From Sitta carolinensis (taxonomy: Eukaryota; Chordata; Aves; Passeriformes; Sittidae): 64,000 bases of DNA. Shown piece after piece: positions 38,701-52,800 of the stretch (position 1 is the first letter of the stretch; each line of letters starts with the position of its first letter). The notes beneath the pieces were generated by a model. The model was given only the letters and a program-made list of their open reading frames with translations. It was not told the DNA's origin and searched no databases. The stretch is from the NCBI GenBank assembly GCA_032173965.1, contig JAVUNC010000006.1, positions 41,511,870 to 41,575,869 on the forward strand, in the 5' to 3' direction. The translations under genes were made by a program, and so were the position numbers.

Positions 38701-41700
38701 AGTGGTTTGGGCATTAAGGGACAGCAAGATATTCATCCTTCCATGGCCCAGATGGATGCCTGTCCACTGTAACCTGGAAAAGGTGGAGCTAAATAGAAGA
38801 GCAGAGGAAGGATGCAAGAATTAGTTAAGCATGTAGTCCAGTAAGTTCTTTATTCACAGATGGTCAGGAAGAAGTAAAAGAAAAAACATTTAAGCTCTGA
38901 AACACCTTCTTCCAGACCTCCTCTGCAGTTATAGGAAAGGAAGGCATTTCAGATAAATCTCAGGCAGCAGTGCATGAATTGATGCAGTTATAACTATAAA
39001 TAGAAGGTGATGGAGTTATAACCATAAAAGAACTTACAGCAGGTAAAATATCTCCCATTTAAAAAAAAAAAATATCCCTTGGGAACTGTGAATTTTAAGT
39101 TTTCACTGGATATTTAGTAGGCTTTCTTTCATTTAAGGTGCCTAAGTATTTTTGGTTTCTTCCCAATTTCCTTAGGAACACTTAACTCCACTTCTTTTTT
39201 CTATGTGTAAACTATCTGGAGGGTCTAAATCATTTGCTTTCCTTTCTGAGGTTCTGACTTGGTGTTAGCTCAAGGTCAGGCTTTTTCAGAAACCAGTAAG
39301 ATCTAGCAGAATTTCCCCATGAGATCATAAATAACATGTATTTTATACATTTGTGATCATTAATTAGTGGGTGAGTATAAAGGAAAGAAAAGATTGGGAA
39401 ACAAATGAAAAATTATATGAAAAAATCACTCTAATATGATGTTTGCTTTCATACAAAATACGGACACGTGAGTCGTGATTTGGACTGAGCTGCACTGTGG
39501 AATGTTATAACACACCTCTAAAAAGAGGAAGTGATCAGGAGATGCTACAGCTGCACAACACACCTGAAAGCTTAGTGGATCCAGATAAAGGATGTTTAGA
39601 ACATAAAACTTGAATGCTAAATATTTGACTTCAATAGAAATAATGCATGAGCTGCTGCAAAAGTTTAGTATGACAAAATGACATGATATGATACAGATCT
39701 GAGGTTGGTGAAAAAGAAAATATTTATTGGTCTGGTATAGCTATGCCAAGTTACTGTAACAGATGACCTGACTGTGAGTGCATTGACAGATGCTGGTTGA
39801 AGCTTTAAGTAGAAGTAGTGACAAGTGATTAAAAATGTTAAAAACAACCATCAAAATGAAGGTCAGATACATGTTTCTCAATCCAATAGGTTATTATTTC
39901 CTCAGAACCAGAATATGGTATTTTTATCTCAGTGCTTAGCCTCCTAAAAGGAGACATCTCACACTATCAGGGAGATAGCAGAATCATTAAAAACCAAATA
40001 AAATTAAGTCCATTAAAGAACAAGACTAAGTCAATTTAGCTAAACACATCTGAATTGCAAAAATGCAATACATGCAAAATAATTCAATTACTTCTTGGCA
40101 TAATATCCAGTATTCATCTTTAAAGATCAAAACATACACACATTTAATTGCAAGACAAAATGAGTCAGCCAAATATAAAATTATTCATGACTAACAGACT
40201 GTCTCAGAACAATTATCTTCATGATAAAAAATCGTGACAATGGCACAACATAAATTTGTAAATATCATTAATCATAACATTTAGGTAAATGCTGCACCAT
40301 AGCTTTGGGTTTTTTGCTTTCCAAAATGAAGAAAAGATTCTTTCATCTCACACCTGCTTCTGAAGGAAATAGAGACCTGAAGTATAGACTGAGAGACAAA
40401 GAGCATTTCATTCTATCCCACACAAACATCCCTCTGGGTTTTTTTGATAAACAACAGCTTGCACTCTGTGTCAACAACATATCCTTCTAAAAATTCTTAA
40501 GATAGAATATTTTATGAAAGAATTCACTCTGATCAAAACATTCATCATAATATAATTACGATCATCCACTCTTTTAAAAACCTGAAGGAAAATTTATGAT
40601 AGATATGATTCTTTTCCTTTCAAGCCATGTGCAAAAATGTTCAATGGACACCAAGGACTTGCCCGTTAACTCAGGATTCCACATACTGTCTAACTATCCT
40701 TTTTGGGACAAATCCCATTACAAAGGTTTATCTGAAGAGAATGCCAAAATTGCTGATTTGATGACTCTTCTAATTTTCAGGTAATCCATCATCTCTTATG
40801 TTTAGGGGCACTTCTACACAGCAGGTACAGAGAGCCATGCTGTGTCTGCCTATACAGAATCCCAAATCCACATTAAAATCGGAGTGTGAAGCAACAAATT
40901 CTGAGACAGAATGTGACCAGAAGCAGTAGATAATTTCCTGAGTAGTCAGAATATTTGATGCAGGACTGTACAATCAACAGCTCCTTCAATAGCTCTGCTA
41001 ATGGAGGTAGGAGCACCCCAGTATTCCCTCTCCAGGGAATAAACTTGTCTTCACAGGTGTGCCACTAGAAGCATCTGTGTGAAGCCTCCTATATTTGCTT
41101 CATGCAGTCAGGAATATGATTATGAAGTCAGTGAAGATGATCTAAATGAACCCAGATGATTTCTCAAAGGAGATGAGTCTGTCATTTGTTCCCAGGCAGT
41201 CTATAGGGACAGTGATGAACACCTTGCCAGCAGTAATAAGTAACTGGAAGAGGTAAAACATAATTAACATAGCTGTTTAATGTCAGAAAGAGTGGCTTTT
41301 CACTGCCTAAGGAACTTCTATCACTGAAAATGGTGGGGAAAGAAAAGCTAAATTGTCTCTTCAATATTTCCTATCAGCAGTCACCCCTCCAGGACACTGA
41401 CTTTGCTGATCCTCTCCCCAGGCACTTTGATGCAGTGCACAGTGAACCCCATTGCCCATAAGCTGTAGACTGTACTGGGCAGCCAGGCATGTTAAAGCTG
41501 ATGTACTATCGCTGCTAAAATCTTGGTGGATACAGCTACAAATTCTTTAGATGCAAGCATATCTTTAATGGTTTCAGCTATCTGAAACTCAGTAGTGTAT
41601 TATTAGTTTGTTAGAGGTCACCTGTAAATGATGGTTTGCTCACACAGTAGGAAGGGAGTTGTTAGAAGGTGGAAATCAGAATAACAAACATAAAGAAAAG

Positions 41701-44640
41701 AGGCATTTTATATTTTTTTAGTTCCTTGTGCAAGGCAGTGCATGTCACTTTGCAGGGAAATGTACATATTGGTCTTTTAAAGCATATGGTGCAGAGCTTG
41801 TTGCCTGTGAAAAAAATATCTCGCTTCTCTTCAGACCAAAATCATCAGTCGTGCCTTCAGGTACAAATGCTCTGATCAGCCATTTGAAAAAAGCAGAAAC
41901 TGAGCTGATTCTTTGCAACCCAGTTTCAAGTGGCATGGCACAGATTCTTCCAGGAGAACAGTCTAAGCATCCTTTCAGATATTATGATTTGAAAAAGAAG
42001 ATCTAAAAATGAAATTCTATCAGGATGGAAGCCATTGGGGGAAACACCACTTATTTTACTGCAACAAGAATTTCAATATTCATTTTTGGCATCTTGATAT
42101 AAAGAATTTCTCTGTTCAATAGTATCTGCCAGCACACGTATTTTATGATCATCTACATGTGCAAAGAGACATCTGATCTTAAAGCAAACAGATGCATGTT
42201 TGTTTGTTCATCCTGCCTGCACATTAAGTTTCCAGATATGAAAGCTTGTGCGTAGAAAATTATATTTGTTTAATAAATTTTATTCAGAGTCATGAAGTCT
42301 TGTTTTTATAAAATGAATATTTTAGATAAGTTCCTGCTTCCTTAGAAATTTTTCTTTTAGCAGAATGAATTTCAGCCTCACTGCTTCTTGTAAGTTCAGA
42401 ATGCTGTCTACTTTATCATTTGTATTTGAAGGGCAAAATCAAGAAGGATTAAGTTAATTTTTTTCTGTATTTTCCAGCTAGAGAAAACGCATCACTCCTT
42501 TGGTGTTTGTAGGCTGCCAAAAGAACATGCAAACATGATTCCATGGCTCCTGACTATGGCTCTGTGACAGTCCTCAAAACATTGAGCTGTTTTTCTGAAC
42601 TACAATGTTAATTTCAACATCATCATTATTTTGACTTTTGGGTTTGTTTTATCCCTTAATTGGCTTTTTGTATAGTTTCTAAAGGCTCCCTTTCGAAGGA
42701 ATTAAATAATGAATAAAGATAACCATTTAGCTGTTTTATTGGACTTTGTGCCAAGACTTTTAAAATTAAAGTCTGTCTGATCCCCTTGAGTGCTGTGTGA
42801 TCAAGTATAGCCTGGTGTCATGACAACTTGCTTGGCCTTATGTGACTTAGTTTGCAGACCAGCTGGAGCATAAACTCATTAGAAATGCCCACAGATTTAT
42901 GTAGACTGAACTACACCCAGTTTCTATATGACTGAGCTAAAGTAGTCAAAATGCTCTAGAACTAGGTGCTGTGCCCAGATGGACAGATGGGTATTTGGGT
43001 AACAATGCTGGCTCTAAGATAGCAGAATAGACATGGTTTAGGTTGGAGAGCATTACTTTTTTTGTTTTCAACACAACAAGAGATAATGGCCTCAATTATG
43101 CTTCCAGGTCTTGCTGTGTAGCTGTATTAGCTTTACTGGGAACCAATGAATTACATTTGCCTGACTGATTCTAACATCACAACTGTGTGACAAAGGCAAG
43201 GTTCTCTGCTATTAAACTTCATAAATCCAACTCAACCCACACCAACCTGAATTGGTTAGTGAAGAGAGATTAGATGTGCACATTGGCTGGAAGTGGGGGG
43301 TCTTCACTGGTTTAGGCTCTCAACTACTATGACCTTACTCACTGGTTGTATGAAATAGAATCAGTAATGTAAAAAAAAAGGATGTGCTCATTCTCTCCTT
43401 TGACTTGGGACTTTCTTATATTACACCAAAATATGTATTTTGTTCTGGCACTGGAAGACCTCTCATCTGACCTTAAGATGCTTATTTGCTCCCTGATCAT
43501 ACAGTACCATTGATGCATCAGCATCATAGGGAAGAGCAACTGTGTGAGGTGCATGACACATGGTGGGCATCTCTTGGTGAGATGTGACACATGCATGCCT
43601 CCAGTTACCTGCCCAAGGTGGATGTCAGGTTGCTGCTTGCAGGAGAGGTGATTGTCTGACAGGACAAAGCCTCAGTGTGTGATTTTGAGCACTTCCAGAA
43701 GCTATCTGTGATTCATCCTGAATCACAACTCACTGAAGATGGAGTTTTATCTACAAGTTTTATCTGATGAAGGTACAAAACAATTGACATGAACTGTCCC
43801 TCCTAATGTTGTGAAACTGTCAACTTACTTTATAGACCCACTGAATTACAATAGCAGTAGGGCAAATAAAGTAGCAAGTCAGATGTTTTTTACTTGAATT
43901 AACCTTTATGGTAAATATTTAATTTTACTATTGCACTGGTTAAAAGATAAAGGCTGACACTTCCCCCAGTTACATTGGCGACAAGTGATGCTGTCTCCAT
44001 AATAAAAAATTCTCACAAGATGCCAAGTTTGCCTGGACCAGCTGTATCAAAATGCATTTTTACACTGTCAAAAATTATAGTTCTGAATTTGGTTCTTATA
44101 ACATATAGGTCAGTGAATAAGGTGACATCTCATGAGCCATAAGCCAGTGGAGTTCCAAAAAGATACATTTTTCCCCCCAATTAAATATCTCATTTGACAG
44201 TATTAACTTCAGAAGAGATATGCCAGGGACCATCAGTTATGGTGAACATAAGTGTTCCAAGAAGTGTTAGTGAAAATCAGTAGAAGCGTACTCAGTAGTT
44301 GACAGGCAAATTTTCCAGTGGTCTACAGGCACCAATTCAAGACGTTTTGGCACAAGATGCAGCACCTTTTTAAAGAGAAACCTCCTTTTTCTGGTACGTG
44401 AGGGATAAATAGGGCTTACATGAAAGGGAACAGCAGAAAATGAACTTTAGAACAGTTGAATAATGCTGCAGTGCTGTATCCAGACATAGGTGCAGTTCAC
44501 TTTGAAGTGCAATTGATATTTATCAGTTCTCCTGCATTTGTGTTTGCATTTTTTCATTTTTGGTCAGCTCTGAAAAGCTATTTTTATTCTGAGATTCCAT
44601 AAGTTTTGCCTTCTCTTTATTCAATATTTTTGTATTTGAT
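32794..44640. other. Gene desert segment, about 11.8 kb, no gene supported
   Basis: The ORFs here are short and featureless. A somewhat GC-richer block at about 34425-34830 has no recognised identity. A GT/CA run with a nested GCATGCATACATGC palindrome (about 38237-38270) lies between two 12-base inverted arms (TTCCTCAGAAGT at 38178-38189 and its complement at 38269-38280). Otherwise I see only AT-rich unique sequence. Exons of a gene with small exons could be missed by eye. Confidence 0.4.
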
Positions 44641-44641
44641 G

Positions 44642-44709
44642 ATTTCCATCATGCAGTTGCTTAAGATTTCCATTTATTTCCATCATGCAGTTGCTTAAGA
44701 TTTCAAATT
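44642..44709 (+). repeat. 34-bp tandem duplication
   Basis: Two adjacent copies of a 34-base unit share their first 29 bases exactly, beginning ATTTCCATCATGCAGTTGC, at 44642 and 44676. This looks like a recent local duplication by replication slippage. Confidence 0.9.
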
Positions 44710-45391
44710 TCATTTGATGGCAGGATGTTCCATCTTCTAAAACTTGACTTCCAGCTACTTCCCTGTGGCAAGAACTTTACAGTGTTCTCAGGAAGAAAGT
44801 TGCACTTGGATAAAGCATCAAGCAAACCTTTGGAAATCTCTTTTTTGTTTTAGTTCATTTTTCATGATATTATTAGCATTATTTTATAAGCCAGCATACA
44901 CATTGTTCATTATTTTCTATAGTCAAGGGCAGTCCCTGATTCTGCAGCATGTAGCATGTAGCATATTAGAAAGTCTGCTCCAATTTAGTTGCTACTTCAC
45001 CACAGCAATGTTTATGGAATGTGATTGGTAAGAGTGTGTCAGAATACTTTTTATATCACACCCTTGTTTCCACTTGTCAAAAATCACTGGATTGCATCTA
45101 ACAAAGAAAATTTTCTTCCACATATGCAGCATTTGGCATCATCAGTCCCTGAACTGGTTCTTGTGGCTCCATGGAAAATTCACATCTCAGCTGTTTACAA
45201 CCCTGTCACATATTTTGGGTAATTGCTCCTCCCAGAGCCAGCAGTGGTAATCCATTGTTCCCACAGCAACGCAGCAATCTTCAGCCTGACTGAGAGGACA
45301 TGCTTATTACCAGGCAGAGCTTTCTTGTAGGAATGCATCCAGTTTCTTGCTCTAGAAGGTCACCCTTTCTACAATGATATAGGCAACTAAG

Positions 45392-45980
45392 CATCATGGT
45401 TCAATTTCAGCTGGCAAATAAGTACCCTGAGTACCATGCAGCTGCCCACTCACTTCCCTTTCCCTGCCCACCCCACCAAGGAGATGGGGTGGGGAATCAA
45501 GAAAGAAAAGAAAATAGAGTTCATGGACTGAGATAAGAACAGTTTTATAACTGAAATGAACTTAAAAATTATTGTAATAAAAATGAGAGGGAGAGAGGGA
45601 GATAAAACCAAAGAACAAGTGATGCACAATACAACTGTTCACCACCTTCTAACTGATGACCAGCCTGTCCCTGAACTGCAATCACCATCCTACTCCTGGC
45701 TAACTTCCCCAGTTTATAGTCTGAGCATGATATTCTGTGGTATGAAGCATCATTTTGGCCAGTTTGGCCACCTGTCCTAGCCAGGCTCCCTCCCAGCTTT
45801 TTGTGTACCTCATAACTGGCAGAGCACGAGACACTGAGAAATCCTTGACAGAGGGTAAGGGCTGCTTAGCAATAATCAAATCAGTGTGTTACCAACAGTA
45901 TTGTCATTATGAATCCAAACCACAGCACTGCACTAGCTACTAAAAAGAAAATGAGCTTTATCACAGCTGAAACCAGGACA
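45392..45980 (-). mobile_element. Solo LTR, same family as 21082-21663, minus orientation
   Basis: On the minus strand it starts TGTCCTGGTTTCAGCTGTGA, contains GACTATAAACTGGGGAAG (TATA-like) and TATAAAACTGTTCTTATCTC (poly(A)-region block), and ends GAACCATGATG. Identical 5-mers CTAAG flank it (45387-45391 and 45981-45985), consistent with an ERVL-type 5-bp target duplication. The distal terminus reads CA on the plus strand where TG is expected, so that end is mutated. At 589 bp it is almost the same length as the copy at 21 kb. There is no internal proviral sequence. Confidence 0.87.
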
Positions 45981-46185
45981 CTAAGTTACAGAAAGTTAAA
46001 AGTTAATTAAATATTATTTTAGTGGCTATCCAAAAATTTAATTCAACTTTCATGCCTTCCTTATACCTTCACTTCCAGGCATCCATTGGCCATGAGGCTG
46101 AAGATGAGACTAAGTGTTCTCTCTAACAGGAAACTCACCCTGGTTACAAATGGAATTGAAGGAGTAACAAATGCATATAAACTGG

Positions 46186-46280
46186 AATCACAGAATCCTG
46201 AGTTGGAAAGGATGCAAAAGTATCCAGCCCAACTCTTGGCCCTGCACAGGACAGCTCAAGAATCACACCATGTGCAAGTT
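46186..46280 (-). mobile_element. CR1 LINE 3'-end fragment, minus orientation
   Basis: AATCACAGAATCCTGAGTTG followed by GAAAGGATGC, AACTCTTGGCCCTGCACAGG and AATCACACCATGTGCAAG match the terminal 3' segment of a CR1 subfamily, read in reverse on plus. Only about 95 bases remain. It is a different subfamily from the element at 6.5 kb, judged by the CCTGAGTTGG and CTGCACAGG words. Confidence 0.85.
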
Positions 46281-49200
46281 GTAAAACCTTGTCATTTTAC
46301 TCTCCTTTGTATAGCAACATCAGCTAAAACATGGATTTTGCTATATCTGGTGTGTCTTTGACCGTGATGTTCACAAATGCGAAGTCTATCATCTTTGATT
46401 GTTTATTTATATAAGAAAGCCAACTTTATTTAGTACAAACACTGCAGGAGTTTTTATTTTTCCAGGGACTGAATTTTATCATTTCTCTTATGCTTTTTAC
46501 TGACCTGAGACAAACTGGGTTTTTCACCCAGTTGAGCATGCTTTTACATGCTATCTAGCTCAGGGCACAGTATCACAAAAACAACAAAATCAGCTTATTT
46601 CTGGAGTTTACAGAATTAAACATGATACATTAGTGTACTAAGTGCTGAAACTTAAAATGGGAGGTCTTAACTCAACAGCAGCTGCGGTAGTGAATTGTAA
46701 ATGTTAGAAAATCTTATCACCGTTAGTGAGAGCTGCTCTGCCTTTGCTGTCCTCATTGGGCAATGGCTAGTGAGTGCCCTGGTTGAGCTATTTTGTTTTC
46801 TAATTTTCTTGGCTGTGCTAACTCCTTAAATGTGTCAGAGAAAAGTATCAGCTGAAGGACTGAATAATTCTTTTCCAACAACCATTGAGGTTACGAACTA
46901 TTAAGGCATTGTACTTGGAAAACTCAACTGTAATAACACTCTGGAAACATTCGTAGAGATATAACATAAACAATATGAGGTGTTTTATTTCTCTATTTAC
47001 CATCCTTGAAGAATGTAAATATCTTACTTGGAATATGCTAAAGCATACACCAAGATAGCAAGATCCTTGTAAGACAATAATTTATTCTTTTAGCTCTTCT
47101 TACTCTTAATAGTGAGTTCAAAGGTTCTTTCAGACTGACCTTTCCAAAAGTCAGTGTTTTAAAGCAAAATTTAAGAGGTGTCTTAATGTGACATTGTATT
47201 TACTATGCACAAAAATCCTGACCCAAAGTCCTTTGAAACTCATTAGAAGTTCCCATTGACTTAATAGCATTAGGTCAGGTCAATAATTACTAGAACTGAG
47301 GCTAACTCATGATCTTGTATCTGAACACAAACCATCTTTTAAAACTGTGCAGAAGTGGTGCTAATCTGGGAGCTCAGTCTCATCTTGAACATTTGAATTG
47401 TTTAAGGTAATCATAATAAACTGCATTTTTTTGGAAACAGAGAAGAGATGTGTGGATCTAGAGGGAGAGTTCAAATGAAGATGCTAGCCAAGGTCTCAGT
47501 TGCACAACACGGTGAAGTCAAAGAAAGCTTGCAGGAAGGAGGAGCTCTCAGACTTCCAGTGTCTATTTTAGAGTTCCTGCACTTTAAAAGCAAAGGGCTT
47601 TCTGACACTTCATAGTCTTGAAGGAGTCTCTCAATGCAAAGAAAAATGCATTTTCACAGACCAAAACTAACTTTCTAATTATTCCCAGAAAGAAAAATTT
47701 ACCTACTAGAAAATGATATACCAGGAATTGCAAAGAGAAAAGGAGATGATAGAATCTTTCCCTTATTATACTATTTTTGAGCCTAAGGATAGCAGAAATA
47801 AAGGCTAGACACACCAAATTCTCTCTGCTTTTTTCTTTGAAAGGCTCTGTTTATTCTGTGTGTTGAAGCAGAGATGTGCAATTTAGCAGTGGGTTGCTCA
47901 TATCAGATATGTGTTTTTCATCTTCCTCAGGAAAATCCTTCTGTATCTTGGACCTACTGAACAGCTCAATATGATGGCAATTCAAGCAATAAATCCCTTC
48001 AGATAATTGATATGTACAATTCCAAGTACAGGAAGTGAATAACAAGTTTTTGCCACATCCAAATTTACAAGTTAAATCAGACTATGGAAGTGAACACTAC
48101 TGAGCAATGGGGCTCTGCACAGCTGCAGAGACTGCATGGGTGGCTGACTCTCAGATCCAAGCAATGGCAGGCAGCACTGACCTATTGTTATACCACAAGG
48201 CACAGCAGAAAGGAAACATGGCTCTGGAAATAAAATCATAGCGATCACTTTGTCAGAAATCTGAAAAAAAATTCAGATAGTGTAGTTCTATGAACAAAGA
48301 CAGTAATGAAAGGATAGTGCAAGTGAAATAGAGCTCACATTCAATTGTGCAAGTGATCAGTAAAGCCTCTGCAGGGGGTCATTGTACTAAGTATTGTTTT
48401 GTTTTACAGAGATTTTAATCTATTTCTTTCATTTGATATAGGCAAACTTATTGTTCCTAAGGAGTAATTTTTAGTCTGCTTTGGGAAGTTTTGTCTTCTA
48501 AACAATTGCATGAGAGTTTTTTTCATAAAATACTGACTTCAGCCCAGACTTTAAAAAAGTACAGAATGCTCAAAATAAAGAATAACTTTTCCAAATGGTT
48601 CAAGTACTTCAGCAAACCCTCAGACCAAACTGCCTTCATCACAAGGTTACAGTGCAATATCTCTCTGATTTGGCTTGCATTATGGAAGTGGGTTTTTTTT
48701 GTGTGTTTTGGTTTTTTTCCTCTCAGTTCTATTTCTAGCCCATTTTAAATGCCAATACAACAGAAAGGAGGGGGTTGACATTTGGGCTTAGTTAGACATA
48801 AAAAAACACTTGCTCTGTAGTTCTTCACAATTTTCAGAATGTTTTGACATAGAAAAATGGTTATTATTTTTTCATCTACTAAATTGATCCTAAAATGTTT
48901 GCTACAACATTCCCAGAACAGAAAATATGGTTATTAAAAAAGGCTGGAAAGTATTTCAACAGAGGCAAAGATTTGTATTTCAGAGGTGTTTTGGTTTAGT
49001 GTGAAAAGACTGAGTCATCATAATGTTTTTACATGTCTGTAGTAAAGTGCTATTGATTTTTCCTGTTGAGATATTAATCTCATAGGCATTGCTAAATAAA
49101 TACAGTAAAAAGAAGGCTAAAATTCTGCTTAGCAGTATTAAACATTACATACATAAAGACAATAGGCTATACTTTCAAAACTAAACCTTACAAAATGCTT

Positions 49201-49596
49201 TTAAAGAAAGACATTCCCTCCAATAAGTGGTCTTCAGAAACCGAAGGTGGGTCTGTCTAAAGCTCTGTGTAACTTAGGGTGCCTGAATTTGTTTATTACC
49301 CAGAGGCAAGGCAGTGGTTTCATCACATAATCGAAGTTGGCTAAACACATATGAAAATCTGGGTCAGCAATGCTTCACCATGCTACAGACTAAAATACGA
49401 CCAAAGAATTCAAAACAGGTTTTTGTTTAGTGTTCGGTTTGACCAAAAACAGGATTGAAAAAGAAAGGGAGACATATGACACAGTAGCAAGTACCTTTCT
49501 TATTTTTACCTCAACAAACATTTGTTTTCAGACCAACAGTGAGCTGAAGTGGGACCTGTTTATAAACAGAGCACATGGCCAAGGTAAATCTGCCTG
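46281..49596. other. Gene desert segment, nothing recognised
   Basis: Unique AT-rich sequence with a T-rich run at about 48688-48720. No gene or element is supported. Confidence 0.45.
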
Positions 49597-49838
49597 GGAG
49601 AGGAGAGGAGAGGAGAGGAGAGGAGAGGAGAGAGGAAGGGAGAGGAGAGGAAGAGGAGAGGAGAGGAGAGGAGAGGAGGAGGAGAGGAGAGGAGAGGAGA
49701 GGAGAGGAGAGGAGAGGAGAGGAGAGGAGAGGAGGAGGGAGAGGAGAGGAGAGGAGAGGAGAGGAGAGGAGAGGAGAGGAGAGGAGAGGAGAGAGAGAGG
49801 AGAGAGAGGAGGAGGAGAGGAGAGGAGAGGAGAGGAGA
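49597..49838 (+). repeat. (GGAGA)n pentanucleotide microsatellite, about 240 bp
   Basis: An almost uninterrupted GGAGA array with a few insertions (AGGAAGGG near 49633, GAGGAGGA near 49675 and 49735, GAGAGAGAG near 49790). The plus strand is pure purine. Open frames encoding Glu/Arg/Gly repeats across it are artefacts. Purine-only tracts can form triplexes and GGA-type quadruplexes, and such arrays are often polymorphic in length. Confidence 0.97.
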
Positions 49839-52800
49839 TGGTGCTATCCTCCCTTGATGTCTAGCTAGAGTATGTTGGCTCCCTTTCCATGGAAAACAGC
49901 ATGGTACCTGTCATCATGCTGTTGAGCCTTATGGGGTGATTGAGAGAAAGTTCTTTGAAGTATTAGCTTTGTGCTTTAGGAATGGATGCTCTTTGTGCCT
50001 TGTATGTACACTGTGAGGCTCATGCAGAGACAATTTGCAGAGAAGTTATGAAAGCCTGAGAGATCTGGATCCAGCTCCTAATGATTTGTTTTGAAAACAC
50101 TGTCATACAACACCAAACATTCAATAGAATTCCTGGTGCAGGGCAGTGAGATGGGGTCACAGTTTCAACAAGACTAAGGCATGGAGAAGTGGAAGGAGAG
50201 ATTTGTCTGCTGTGCATAATATGATGAACCTGCTCTCTGGATGGCTTGTATGGATCTATAGCATAGCTGCAGGGAACTTGGCATTGAAATGTCTTTTCCA
50301 TGGAGATGTGAACAGCATGAGGGGACTCTACATCTTGTCCTTTAGAAATAGACCTAAGCTGGGTTATTTAGCCAGTAACAGTAACAGTTTTCTGTTATCT
50401 TTTAACTACAAACAGTTCTGTCTGAATAACAGAATAAAAAAAAAACTGAACTGAGGTTTGGTTCCGCTTTTCTTTTTGCCTTTCCTAACCTCATTTCTCT
50501 ACTGTCCTTCTCATTTAGGGCTACTATTGCAGTCTGGGACACCTAGCTAAAGCCTCAGAAATTTAGAGGATTTATATTTACTGCTTTGGTTTCTGCATCA
50601 TTTGTTGCTTACTTGTCTGTTAAACAGGGTAGAGAACATAAAGCCACATACAATGACAATAAACATCTGACTAGGGATAAGTAGTATAGCTTTCTAATGG
50701 TCTCTCAAGAAAAAAAAAACACAATGAAATGCAACAACATGTACCTGTTCTTGTGCTCCTGCTGATTTGTACTGGTTATATACTTAGTCCATATCTGTAA
50801 TACCTGTGTAAGGGTTTGTGTTTCAGCCTCCCTGTCAGTCCAGCAGCTCAGCAGTTAGCCTCCCTGTCTTCCGAGATAACTGGGGATCAGGGGAGAACAT
50901 AATTTAAAAACTGTATCAAAATATTCTCTGTACAACACTCTACATGACTGTAAGAATAAAGACATATACAGAAACAGATTAAGCCTCAAGGAATTCAGTG
51001 TTATACCAATATAAAATATTTCAAAACTTAAGAAAGAACAAGGATCATGGCTAGGTCCATGAAACAGAGGAGACTTACAAGACTGACAGTAACTGACATT
51101 ATCACTACTCTCCAAAGTCAAGGAGTACACAATTCTTTGGATTATTAACATCTAGTTAGGATCAAAATATACAAAACACAGAGAAACCTTGAAAAACAGA
51201 CAAAGGAGACCACAAGAAAAAAACAAACAGCTTGTTTGCAATGGAGAACTGACTCATTTATATACCAAAATTTTGAGGAATTGAGACACACGTATTTTGC
51301 AAAAATAGAAATTAATATACATAAATGAAAACCATAGGTTTAACATATCTATAAGCAGATAATTGCCAAAGGCAAAAATATAATTTCTTGTATTAACTCT
51401 ACGTAACACAAATAAAAAGCCTTACCCCACAGGAAATCTGCATCTCATCCCTTTTTGTGAAGTAAAACGTTACCTTTGTTGTTGCTTTTTATGAAGACAG
51501 AAGTGCAGTGGTATAGCAAGTCTTCATGCCAGGTTCCAGGAAGACTTTCTATTTTGGGGTAAGTACATTGAGCAGTTCTCTGTTCTGCTGATTGCAAAGG
51601 TTCATCTTTCCTCCTGCAGTTTTGGCACACATACTTTAACATTTTATGTTTTTACTAGACATGCCATTGAGCTGTGTAGTACTTTTACCACTGTATAGGG
51701 GGACTTGCTATCACTTAAATTCCTTACTGTTTTCCCTGCATTGTTTGGCTGCTCAAACTTTACTTCTCTGAATTATTTTAGGCAGTAAAAAACACTTTTA
51801 AGTCTCCTGTTCAAAAGTTCTAAGTGACTGCTTGGTTGTTGACATGGCACAGTTACTCCCCATCTTCTGTTTACCTTAACCTTCTTTCTCCCTATCACAT
51901 GTTCATAGGAATTCAGGTGTGTATTAAATTAAAGCAGTAAAGGGACAAGTTTCAGCTCTTTATGAGGAGGGGGATTTCACTCACAGATACATTGCTGGGT
52001 GGGTGTCCTATGGTGATTTTTCAGGTACCTGTGTGACTCCTAACTCCGGATGTTTGAATTTCCCTTTTCCCATTATTTTCTCTCTGGACTCTCTTACCTT
52101 CTTTCCAAGCTATTCCACAGCCACAACTATCTTCACTGCCTCCCACCTCACCCAGAGCTGCTCAGACTTTCAAAAGCACTTTAACCCTCCCAAATCCAAT
52201 TTATGGGTCTCCCAAGAGCAGTCCACACTTCTCACTAAGACCTCTTTCATCTATTCCCCAAGTCTTTTCCCATTTCAGTCTTTTATGATGGAATAGCCCC
52301 AGTCTTTAAAACAACCTTCCCTGGGTCACTTTACCAGCTCCAGATTTTTCCACCAGTCACCACCCCAGGTACTTTTTATGGTCACCTCCCAGTTTAGTGT
52401 GAATATGTCTGCTGTACTGCTCTCTCCCCACCTGCTGCTTTGCTCACACACGGTTGTAGATTTCTAATTTCACAAACACACATTTTCTGTTAGCTGCTTG
52501 TATCTTCTGCCGTCTCCAATTGCCATCCTCCAGCCTGGCTGCTCTGGTCATGGTTTTCCTTGATCAGCAAAGCTTCCCGTAGACAGTCAAAAGCCCACGA
52601 CCACCACTTAACGCAGCACCGATTAGGACTCTAAGGGCAAAAACAGACTTTACACAAACAAAATATCTTTCTGATGTGGTATGGTGTGTGAAGAAAGTGA
52701 AATACTTTCACCTTTTACCGTTCCACTTAAAACATGGTGAGTGTTGGCAGCTGCAGCCGGGGCAGTAAAGCTCCTCAGCTTTCCGTTCGGCACCGTCGCC

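Noticed and set aside
49430..49868. Glu/Arg/Gly-repeat ORFs
   Set aside because: Translation of the GGAGA microsatellite in whichever frame is read; not a protein gene.
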